A DNA stretch of 64,000 nt from positions 186,001-250,000 of the forward strand of contig CAVYHJ010000001.1 in NCBI GenBank assembly GCA_963768165.1, read 5' to 3'. The first letter of the stretch is position 1. Each line of letters opens with the position of its first letter. Made by a program: the position numbers and the translations under genes. Of the stretch, positions 26,894 to 34,604 are shown piece by piece. The notes under the pieces are model-generated. The model searched no databases. It saw nothing but the letters and a program-made list of their open reading frames with translations, and was not told the origin of the DNA. Source of the stretch: CAVYHJ01 sp963768165 [NCBI: uncultured bacterium]. GTDB lineage: Bacteria; UBP4; UBA4092.

Positions 26894-27430
26894 ATGAATG
26901 AAAAATCGATTGGTGAACTATTCTTAGAAACTACGATCTTCCGATTTGAAAATATTAAAGGACTGGGGGAAAGAGCGATGGCGCAATTGGAAGATAAGGA
27001 TTTGTTATGGCAGTCGGATGAAGAAGCCAATAGTATTGCGATTATCGTCCAACATATTTATGGCAACGCCCTTTCCCGTTGGACAGACTTTTTGACAACG
27101 GATGGGGATAAGCCGACGCGCGACCGCGAAGGAGAATTCACTCAACCGGAGACTTTTGACAGGCAAAAACTCATGCAGGCGTGGGAACAAGGATGGGCTT
27201 GTATGTTTAATACATTAAATCAATTGACCGTAGATGACCTTACCAAAAATGTACTCATTCGAGGACAATCTCTTTCAGTCGTAGATGCTATTCAGCGCCA
27301 ACTTTCGCATTACTCTTATCACATTGGCCAGATAGTGTATCTCGCTCGGCAATTGAAAGGCGAAACATGGAATTCATTGTCCATCCCACGTGGAAAATCC
27401 CAAGAATATAAGCCGAAAAAGAGAGATTAG
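26894..27430 (+). CDS. DinB-superfamily (DUF1572) protein
   Basis: The 178-residue four-helix protein has histidines in IVQHIYGN and in HYSYHIGQIVYLAR. These are the metal-ligand positions of the DinB/YfiT-like superfamily. Members are thiol-dependent S-transferases or stress-related proteins, and no substrate can be assigned. This DinB superfamily is unrelated to DNA polymerase IV. It ends 24 bases before the convergent Fur-family gene. Confidence 0.85.
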   Translation: MNEKSIGELFLETTIFRFENIKGLGERAMAQLEDKDLLWQSDEEANSIAIIVQHIYGNALSRWTDFLTTDGDKPTRDREGEFTQPETFDRQKLMQAWEQGWACMFNTLNQLTVDDLTKNVLIRGQSLSVVDAIQRQLSHYSYHIGQIVYLARQLKGETWNSLSIPRGKSQEYKPKKRD

Positions 27431-27454
27431 AAACTAGAAATTATATTAAAGGCA

Positions 27455-27865
27455 CTACGGTTTCGAGAGGCACTCTTTACAAATGCCGGTAAAATCAATA
27501 CGGTGGTCATCAACTTGAAATCCGGTAACTCTTGCTGCCTCTGAATTTAAAATATTATTGTGGGGTAATTCCACATCCATAACTTGATGACAGAGTTTGC
27601 AAATGAAATGATAGTGGGGATGAAGATCGGCATCAAATCTATCAAATGAGCTCCCATTTTCCAACCGGTAAATTTTGCCCTGTTCCATTAAAATCCGCAA
27701 ATTGCGATAGACCGTACCGAGGCTCAAATTGGGGATTTCTGGTTTAAGTTTCGTATAAATCCAGTCTGCTGTAGGGTGACTATTCGTACTGCAGAGAACT
27801 TGGAAAATTCGTTCCCGTTGTTTGCTATTTTTGTATTGAACCTGAAAAGTTTCCTCTTTTGGCAT
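27455..27865 (-). CDS. Fur-family regulator, PerR-like
   Basis: The 136-residue protein has a winged helix (residues about 15-75, ending NLSLGTVYRNLRIL) and a C-terminal dimer and metal domain. Structural zinc cysteines are C89, C92, C129 and C132. The regulatory site residues HPHYHFIC with D78/D80 nearby and His30 resemble the PerR arrangement (His37, Asp85, His91, His93, Asp104 in Bacillus). It therefore probably represses peroxide-defence genes and may control itself: an inverted repeat lies directly beside its promoter. A Fur or Zur role cannot be excluded without tests. Confidence 0.9.
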   Translation of the reverse strand: MPKEETFQVQYKNSKQRERIFQVLCSTNSHPTADWIYTKLKPEIPNLSLGTVYRNLRILMEQGKIYRLENGSSFDRFDADLHPHYHFICKLCHQVMDVELPHNNILNSEAARVTGFQVDDHRIDFTGICKECLSKP

Positions 27866-27883
27866 TTTTTAATACCCATACGT

Positions 27884-27912
27884 ATTATGATGAAATTTTG
27901 GTTTTCTGTCAA
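27884..27912 (-). promoter_or_regulatory. Promoter of the PerR-like gene
   Basis: Minus strand TTGACA (27912-27907), 17-base spacer and CATAAT (27889-27884), about 20 bases from the start codon. Confidence 0.75.
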
Positions 27913-27919
27913 GAGTAGC

Positions 27920-27935
27920 AAGAATAATCATTCTT
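27920..27935. promoter_or_regulatory. Candidate Fur/PerR operator
   Basis: AAGAAT-AATC-ATTCTT is a perfect 6-4-6 inverted repeat lying 7 bases upstream of the -35 box of the PerR-like gene. Its AT-rich symmetric form resembles PerR boxes. Confidence 0.45.
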
Positions 27936-28093
27936 ACTATTATTATTCTTAAAAGAAAACAATTCTATTTATTATAGTTACCGGTACCAGGATTATCCTA
28001 TAACCAGATAATTCTCTTTATAACTAATAACTATAATATAAAGAATTCTAATTACGATAAAAGAGAATAATAATTATCCTTCAAACACAAGTA

Positions 28094-30007
28094 CTATTTT
28101 ACTTGACTATTATAAATAGCATACGCAAGAAATCCAGCCATGGTGGCAAAAGCTGCACCCGTGGCGAGTTCCCCGGTATTTTCGTCTATAGATTCGCAGG
28201 CAATTCCATTGTCCAAGCTTGCTTTGAGAATCAGTTCTCTCCCCTTCACTACACGATAACTGAGCATGTCATTGGCAATGGAAAAACAAGCAGGATGAGG
28301 AAAATGGTCACAACCGACGGTAGGGAAATTCGTCCCGGCAAAGGAATATTTATAATCTTTGGAATGCAAATATTCGATAGTATTTTGATATACAGATTCC
28401 TCATAAGAACAAAAACCATGAAACGGCAATAATTGTAGGGAACCGGGAGGATCGTCATAGACTTGAAAATTATCTTGAAGGTCTGTAGCCCAAGCCAGCA
28501 GCCATCCGTGTTCCGAATTAAAGACGCAATTCTCCCAAACGGCTTTTTTTGTAGATTCCGCCATTTTGCGATACTCTTCGGCCTCTGCCGGATGGTTTGA
28601 CAAAATGGAAATTTCTGCCATATTGTTTAACATCCGCCAGACTAGCACATTATCGTAGGTAACATAAGGGTATTGTGCAACATCGTCCGAAGGCAATAAC
28701 ATGGTCTCATACAAATCTAGTGTGGGATGTTTTTTTGATTTTAAAACCTCTATAATGTGTTTAAGTCCGTCTTTTACGTGGGATAAGTGAAGGAGCGAAT
28801 TGTCCTTAGTGGTTTCTATGTAATGATACAGTGCGATAATCGGGGCACATAATTCATCCAATTCAAACCCGGGTTCCAGCATATTGCCGTCAATATAATG
28901 CGAATGAATACCGGCGTTGCGGACATGGCGGACGAAAACCCGCTCCAATAATTCGCGTGCTTTTTTCTGATCAATTAAAAGCACCGCCGGCAGACTCCAA
29001 TAAAGTACATCCCGATCCCAGTATGCCGCGCTGACATAATAACGCGGACTGCGAGATGTGATAAGAACCAGTTCCTCATTATCGAGAGTATATCCTGTCG
29101 CGTAAAAATAATTAAAAAAAGAATTCAAATTCATGATAGTTTCCAGCTTTTGAGTTTCTGAGTGCGTGGAATCAGGGGTTCCTTCCCCTTTCAGACGCAG
29201 GGTATGGGATTCCAACCATTGTACTGTTCGTTGAAAAATCTTCTGATATCCGTGACGTTTCATTTCAAGAGCAGCTGTTGCGGCACCCACTTCATCCAAC
29301 CCCAAACCGAAATAGAAAACCAATTCTTTGGATTCTCCGGCACCCAACGTCAGGTGTTTTCCCAATGTCCAAAATATTGGATTGAGATTGTTTTCATCAA
29401 GCACGATTTTGTTTTGACCTTGTTTGAGTACAATGGTTTCAGGATAATTATTCACTTTCCAGGATTCGACATCCAAGGGTTCCGAAGTATGCAAACCTAA
29501 ACAGAAAATAGAAGTTTCACGGGCAAATTCCAACATCATCCCACCGCCCCATTTTGCGGGATACGCTATCCTGCTGGCATTCATAATTTTAGATTCATTA
29601 ATGCTGTGATAAGCATGTTGCCAAGAACCGCGAAGCCCGACAAAAATTTCTCCTACCTGTTTCTCCAGATTACTTACCAAAAAATGAATGGCAAACCCGC
29701 GCTCTTGAATAGGGGTTAAATAAGTACCCGTGAATTGTACCTTTTCGTATTCCACAGTAAACCGTGGAATCCAATAATTCAATCTTTGCCATTTCAGATT
29801 TTCAGGCGACAAGACAATTTCTTTTTCATTCACCAATAGATAGGGCTGGAGAAATGGCAGTGCCGGATTTTCACAACCGTATGTTTCTACCAATCCACGA
29901 TAACCCATGTGCAAAAAATTCATACTGTTAATTTGCGCGGTATTTTCATCTATTAGGGGAAGTGAAACAATTTCATTCCCCGTAGGTAAATACTTTTCTT
30001 TCAGCAT
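28094..30007 (-). CDS. Six-hairpin glycosidase-like protein (glycogen-debranching type fold)
   Basis: The 637-residue cytosolic protein has a beta-rich N-terminal half (about 1-270). An (alpha/alpha)6 barrel follows with candidate acidic residues in SAAYWDRDVLYWSLPAVLL and EPGFELDELCAPIIALYHYI. This resembles the catalytic region of GDE_C/GH15/GH63-like enzymes. No exact GH family can be assigned by eye. No signal peptide is seen, so it acts on imported oligosaccharide. Its neighbours on the same strand are the sensor kinase upstream (64 bases) and the PerR-like gene downstream, across an AT-rich gap (27866-28093). Confidence 0.7.
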   Translation of the reverse strand: MLKEKYLPTGNEIVSLPLIDENTAQINSMNFLHMGYRGLVETYGCENPALPFLQPYLLVNEKEIVLSPENLKWQRLNYWIPRFTVEYEKVQFTGTYLTPIQERGFAIHFLVSNLEKQVGEIFVGLRGSWQHAYHSINESKIMNASRIAYPAKWGGGMMLEFARETSIFCLGLHTSEPLDVESWKVNNYPETIVLKQGQNKIVLDENNLNPIFWTLGKHLTLGAGESKELVFYFGLGLDEVGAATAALEMKRHGYQKIFQRTVQWLESHTLRLKGEGTPDSTHSETQKLETIMNLNSFFNYFYATGYTLDNEELVLITSRSPRYYVSAAYWDRDVLYWSLPAVLLIDQKKARELLERVFVRHVRNAGIHSHYIDGNMLEPGFELDELCAPIIALYHYIETTKDNSLLHLSHVKDGLKHIIEVLKSKKHPTLDLYETMLLPSDDVAQYPYVTYDNVLVWRMLNNMAEISILSNHPAEAEEYRKMAESTKKAVWENCVFNSEHGWLLAWATDLQDNFQVYDDPPGSLQLLPFHGFCSYEESVYQNTIEYLHSKDYKYSFAGTNFPTVGCDHFPHPACFSIANDMLSYRVVKGRELILKASLDNGIACESIDENTGELATGAAFATMAGFLAYAIYNSQVK

Positions 30008-30071
30008 AATATACTCCCGATAAGGTCTCTGGTTTTGGCCTATTGTTTCTAACTAGAAATTTGGAACTCTT

Positions 30072-31418
30072 CTATGAACAAGGTAAAAGGACTCGAACTA
30101 TTGTTCCTTTCCCTGGATGTGAATCGATTTCAATTTTCCCATGATGATCTTCGATAATCCGCTTGGCGATAGGCAATCCCAGACCGCTACCGGTTTTCTT
30201 GGTCGTATAAAAGGGATCGAAAATCCTTTTCATCTCTACCGGTGAAATTCCCATCCCGGAATCTTGAATTTCCACAATAACAAACTTATTATCTCTGGTA
30301 AAACTACGAACTGTCAACCATCCCCCTTGCAATAAAGCTTCCCGCGCATTGAGAATCAGATTCAGGAATACCTGGATCATGCGCTGCGAATCCATTTTGA
30401 TTTTAGGCAAATTTTTTCCGTATTCTTTGGAAACAACAACTCCTTCCTTTTGCAGTTGATGTTGGCATAATTGAAGTGTTTTATCGAGAATTAGGTTAAT
30501 TTCCTGTTTGGTCCATTCTAATGAACCGGGCTTAGAAAATTCCAAAAAATTGCGTACGATTTTTTCCAACCGTTCGGTTTCACTAACAATATTTCCCACC
30601 AATTCCTTTTTTTGTTTATCCTCTCCAATCTCCTCACGCAGGAGTTCTGCGTTGCCACTAATAATCCCTAATGGGTTACGGATTTCATGCGCTACGCCCG
30701 CTGACAATTGGGTCATGGATTCCAATTTATCCGTTGCCAACACCCGCTCTTCCAGCCGAAACATAGCCGCAAAAATCCGATTCAAAATAAACACGGTAAC
30801 ACCGATCAGCACAATACTGATAAGTCCCAATAGCTGAAGATACCAGCGGATTTTGTCAGTCATTTGGAAATACTGGGCATTGGCTTCTACACCCAACACT
30901 GCGATGATATTAGCCTTGTCACCATAAATGGGCGCGTATGCGCGCTTATACCAGGTATTTTTAATAAAATAGTGAAATCCTTCTATAGTCTTTCCGCGAA
31001 ACGCCGAATCAATTTCTCCCTGGTCATTATATAACCGGAGTTCATGGGTCGTACTGCCCGATTCTAAGAGATGCCCTGCAAGGGCTCGCGCCAATACATG
31101 ATAGCTCCGATTGATAATATACAAGTCGCCCAATTTCATCGTATCCCGCATTACATACAGTTCTTCATTGACTCGGGTTTGCGTAGTTAAAGAAGTATCG
31201 TTGGAAACCAACTCGGCGATTTGGCCTTTATCCAACAATAAGGTGGCCGTGGACGCAAACGATTGTAACCGACGACCCAATTCTTCATCCAGAATTTCAT
31301 AAATATCCAGATAAAATAACCATCCGATAAAATTAATCGAAATCAGCAAAATTACTACAAGAAGAATAGTCCACAGAGTTGGATTCCGTCGAATATGGGA
31401 GAATCTAGAAGATGTCAT
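30072..31418 (-). CDS. Membrane sensor histidine kinase
   Basis: The 448-residue protein has two membrane helices (about 15-37 and 193-214) bounding an extracytoplasmic sensor domain of about 155 residues. The cytoplasmic part has an H box with His244 (SAGVAHEIRNPLGIISG), N box (VFLNLILNAREAL), G1 (EIQDSGMGIS) and G2 (GSGLGLPIAKRI). No HAMP domain is obvious. No response regulator gene lies nearby, so its partner is encoded elsewhere. This H-box type is common in NtrB-like kinases that signal to sigma54 activators, which is inference. Confidence 0.9.
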   Translation of the reverse strand: MTSSRFSHIRRNPTLWTILLVVILLISINFIGWLFYLDIYEILDEELGRRLQSFASTATLLLDKGQIAELVSNDTSLTTQTRVNEELYVMRDTMKLGDLYIINRSYHVLARALAGHLLESGSTTHELRLYNDQGEIDSAFRGKTIEGFHYFIKNTWYKRAYAPIYGDKANIIAVLGVEANAQYFQMTDKIRWYLQLLGLISIVLIGVTVFILNRIFAAMFRLEERVLATDKLESMTQLSAGVAHEIRNPLGIISGNAELLREEIGEDKQKKELVGNIVSETERLEKIVRNFLEFSKPGSLEWTKQEINLILDKTLQLCQHQLQKEGVVVSKEYGKNLPKIKMDSQRMIQVFLNLILNAREALLQGGWLTVRSFTRDNKFVIVEIQDSGMGISPVEMKRIFDPFYTTKKTGSGLGLPIAKRIIEDHHGKIEIDSHPGKGTIVRVLLPCS

Positions 31419-31529
31419 ACGTAATGAAAACTATGCCATACATACAACACTAAAAACAAGTTCATGGTTTTAAGTTCCATTTTATAGTAAATAACTATAA
31501 TGTAAGGACACTTGAAAAAAAGGAAAAAA

Positions 31530-31558
31530 TTGACAAATAAATGAGTTTTCGCTAAACT
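31530..31558 (+). promoter_or_regulatory. Promoter upstream of ppdK
   Basis: TTGACA (31530-31535), exact 17-base spacer and TAAACT (31553-31558), about 155 bases upstream of the ppdK start. The long leader may carry control elements, but I identify none. Confidence 0.6.
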
Positions 31559-31715
31559 TTTTAGTGAACCAGTTTAACCGGAAATTAGGTAACCGGTGGA
31601 AAGAGAAAACTGCAACAACCGTTTGCCCGACGGGTGTTTTCAAAACTCTCAATCCAAAAACAACTAAATCATTATTATTCAAACCATTATTAATCTACAA
31701 AAGGAGTAGTGTGTC

Positions 31716-34460
31716 ATGAACAAGAAAAAATTATTATCAAAATCCAAATCTAAATCTACTAAGTATGTCTATTTTTTTGGGGCCGGAAAAGCGGACGGAA
31801 AAGCCGAAATGAAAAATCTGCTGGGCGGTAAAGGGGCGAATTTAGCGGAAATGACCAATCTCAATATACCGGTCCCCGCGGGGTTCTCGATTACCACGGA
31901 AGTCTGCACTTATTATTATTCTCATGGTCGGAAATATCCTGTAGAGTTGGACAAACAAGTCCGTACAGCGTTGGCAAAAGTTGAATCGATTATGGACGCG
32001 AAGTTTGGCGACGCGGAAAACCCGTTGTTGGTGTCGGTTCGTTCCGGCGCACGGCGTTCCATGCCGGGGATGATGGAGACCGTGTTGAATGTCGGTCTAA
32101 CGGAGAAAACCATTCCGGGGTTAATTATCAAAACCAAGAACGAACGGTTTGTGTATGATTCGTATCGCCGGTTAATCGGGATGTATTCGGATGTCGTTAT
32201 GGAAAAAGCCGCCGGAGTTGAAGTACAAGAAGGTAAAGGAATCCGACAACAATTGGAACATGAATTGGAATCCATGAAAAAAGCACGCGGAGCGAAACTG
32301 GATACCGATTTAACGACAGATGATTTGAAAAAATTGGTGAAAATCTATAAAGCCAAAGTGCAGGAAGTTCTTGGCGAACCCTTCCCGGATGATCCCTATG
32401 AACAATTATGGGGTGGTATCGGAGCGGTATTTAAATCATGGACAGGGAAACGGGCCATTGAATATCGGCGCATCGAAAAAATTCCTGAAGAATGGGGCAC
32501 CGCGGTTAATGTCCAATCCATGGTATTTGGGAATATGGGCGACAGCTCCGCGACCGGTGTCGCTTTTACGCGTAATGCCGCAACGGGGGAAAATGAATTT
32601 TACGGCGAATGGCTGGTCAATGCACAAGGCGAAGACGTCGTTGCCGGAATCCGTACTCCTAACCCGTTAAACAAGAAAAATAAAACCGAACATACGGCTC
32701 ATTTGAAATCTCTCGAAGAAGCGATGCCCAATGTCTACAAAGAATTAAACCTTATCCGCTTGAAATTGGAAAAACATTATCGCGATATGCAGGATATCGA
32801 ATTCACCATTCAGGACGGGCGTTTATGGATGTTACAATGCCGTGTCGGGAAACGTACCGGCCCTGCCGCCGTCAAAATGGCCGTGGATATGGCGAATGAA
32901 AAATTAATTCCCAGGAAAGAAGCCCTCATGCGAGTGGCGCCCAGCCAATTGGATGAATTGTTGCATCCCATGGTTGACCCGAAAGCTGAAAAGATAGCCG
33001 TACGTCTTGCCAAAGGATTACCGGCGGGACCCGGCGGAGCGATTGGCCAAGTCGTGTTTACCGCCGATGATGCCGCCAAATGGGTCAACGAATTAAAACG
33101 CCATGTCATTCTTGTGCGTAATGAAACATCCCCTGAAGATGTGCATGGAATGCATGTGGCGGAAGCTATATTAACCGCCAAAGGCGGAATGACCTCTCAT
33201 GCGGCGCTAGTTGCCCGTGGTTGGGGCAAATGCTGTATCGTCGGATGCGCGGAATTAGCCATTGACGCCCATACCAAAACCATCACGGTGGGCGACCTCG
33301 TCGTCAAAGAAGGCGACTGGATTACCTTGAATGGAACCAAAGGGAATGTCTATGTGGGTCAACTCCCGTTAGTAAAAGCTGATTTGGATAGTAATATTGA
33401 ATATAAAGAATTGATGAAATGGGCGGATGCAACACGTAAATTAAAAATCCGCACCAATGCGGACCGACCGGAAGACGCGGCGCAAGCCAGAGCTTTCGGC
33501 GCGGAAGGTATCGGATTATGCCGTACCGAACATATGTTCTTTAGCCCTGAACGTATTAAGGCAATGAGGGAAATGATTGTCGCGGAGAACGAAGAACAAC
33601 GCCGTAAAGCCGTAATGAAGTTGTTGCCTTTCCAGAAAAAAGATTTTCTGGGAATATTCGAAGCGATGGCAGGATTGCCAGTAACCATCCGGTTATTGGA
33701 TCCGCCATTACATGAATTTGTTCCCCACGAAACCAAGGAAATTCAGGAATTGGCAACCGACCTCAAGGTGTCTTTTGAATCCTTAAAGAGCCGCATCGCC
33801 CAATTGAAAGAATTAAATCCCATGTTGGGACATCGCGGATGCCGGTTGGGAATCACCTATCCGGAAATTACGGAAATGCAATCCCGCGCCATTTTTGAAG
33901 CGGCAGCAGAACTAACCAAAAAGAAAATTAAAGTCTATCCCGAAGTCATGATTCCACTGATTGGAACAGTCGCCGAATACCTCAACCAGCACGATATCAT
34001 TGACCGGGTCGGCAAACAAGTCCAAAAAGAATATAACGTGAAGTTCCCCTACTTGATTGGAACCATGATTGAAATTCCGCGGGCATGTCTGGTTGCCGAT
34101 AAGGTTGCCGAATACGCTCAATTCTTTTCTTTCGGCACCAACGACCTGACCCAGACGACTTTTGGTTTTTCACGGGATGATATCGGCGGATTCCTTCCTG
34201 CGTATCTGACCAAGAAAATATTACCGGATGATCCGTTCCAGACTATTGACCAGGAAGGGGTCGGAAAGTTGATTCAAATGGGTGTCCAACGCGGTCGCAA
34301 ATCCCGGAAAGACCTAAAAATCGGTATTTGCGGAGAACATGGCGGAGACCCGGCATCCGTGGAATTTTGTCATAGAACCGGATTGAACTATGTGAGCTGT
34401 TCCCCTTACCGTGTGCCTATCGCGAGATTAGCAGCAGCGCAAGCAGTTTTACGCAAATAG
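31716..34460 (+). CDS. ppdK: Pyruvate, phosphate dikinase
   Basis: The 914-residue protein has the nucleotide-binding N-terminal domain (GGKGANLAEMTNLNIPVPAG; SVRSGARRSMPGMMETVLN). The phosphohistidine domain (GGMTSHAALVARGWGKCC, His about 495) and the PEP/pyruvate TIM barrel follow. The C-terminal catalytic cysteine is in NYVSCSPYRVPIARLAAAQA (Cys about 895). It interconverts pyruvate + ATP + Pi and PEP + AMP + PPi, and in anaerobes often runs as a PPi-dependent glycolytic step. The GGAG ribosome site precedes ATG 31716. A lysine/serine-rich N-terminal extension of about 16 residues is unusual but short. A strong terminator follows. Confidence 0.97.
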   Translation: MNKKKLLSKSKSKSTKYVYFFGAGKADGKAEMKNLLGGKGANLAEMTNLNIPVPAGFSITTEVCTYYYSHGRKYPVELDKQVRTALAKVESIMDAKFGDAENPLLVSVRSGARRSMPGMMETVLNVGLTEKTIPGLIIKTKNERFVYDSYRRLIGMYSDVVMEKAAGVEVQEGKGIRQQLEHELESMKKARGAKLDTDLTTDDLKKLVKIYKAKVQEVLGEPFPDDPYEQLWGGIGAVFKSWTGKRAIEYRRIEKIPEEWGTAVNVQSMVFGNMGDSSATGVAFTRNAATGENEFYGEWLVNAQGEDVVAGIRTPNPLNKKNKTEHTAHLKSLEEAMPNVYKELNLIRLKLEKHYRDMQDIEFTIQDGRLWMLQCRVGKRTGPAAVKMAVDMANEKLIPRKEALMRVAPSQLDELLHPMVDPKAEKIAVRLAKGLPAGPGGAIGQVVFTADDAAKWVNELKRHVILVRNETSPEDVHGMHVAEAILTAKGGMTSHAALVARGWGKCCIVGCAELAIDAHTKTITVGDLVVKEGDWITLNGTKGNVYVGQLPLVKADLDSNIEYKELMKWADATRKLKIRTNADRPEDAAQARAFGAEGIGLCRTEHMFFSPERIKAMREMIVAENEEQRRKAVMKLLPFQKKDFLGIFEAMAGLPVTIRLLDPPLHEFVPHETKEIQELATDLKVSFESLKSRIAQLKELNPMLGHRGCRLGITYPEITEMQSRAIFEAAAELTKKKIKVYPEVMIPLIGTVAEYLNQHDIIDRVGKQVQKEYNVKFPYLIGTMIEIPRACLVADKVAEYAQFFSFGTNDLTQTTFGFSRDDIGGFLPAYLTKKILPDDPFQTIDQEGVGKLIQMGVQRGRKSRKDLKIGICGEHGGDPASVEFCHRTGLNYVSCSPYRVPIARLAAAQAVLRK

Positions 34461-34485
34461 TATTTCGATTCGATACTCGATAAGT

Positions 34486-34523
34486 AACGTCCCGATTGGA
34501 ATAACCTATCGGGACGTTTTTTA
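34486..34523 (+). terminator. Rho-independent terminator of ppdK
   Basis: AACGTCCCGAT (34486-34496) pairs with ATCGGGACGTT (34508-34518), an 11-bp stem followed by TTTTTTAT. Confidence 0.93.
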
Positions 34524-34604
34524 TATTTCTTATTACTTATTTTGGACAAGTTTTTATAAAGGCAATAAATATAAATCTGAAAAATGATATGCTCAATGAT
34601 GCGA

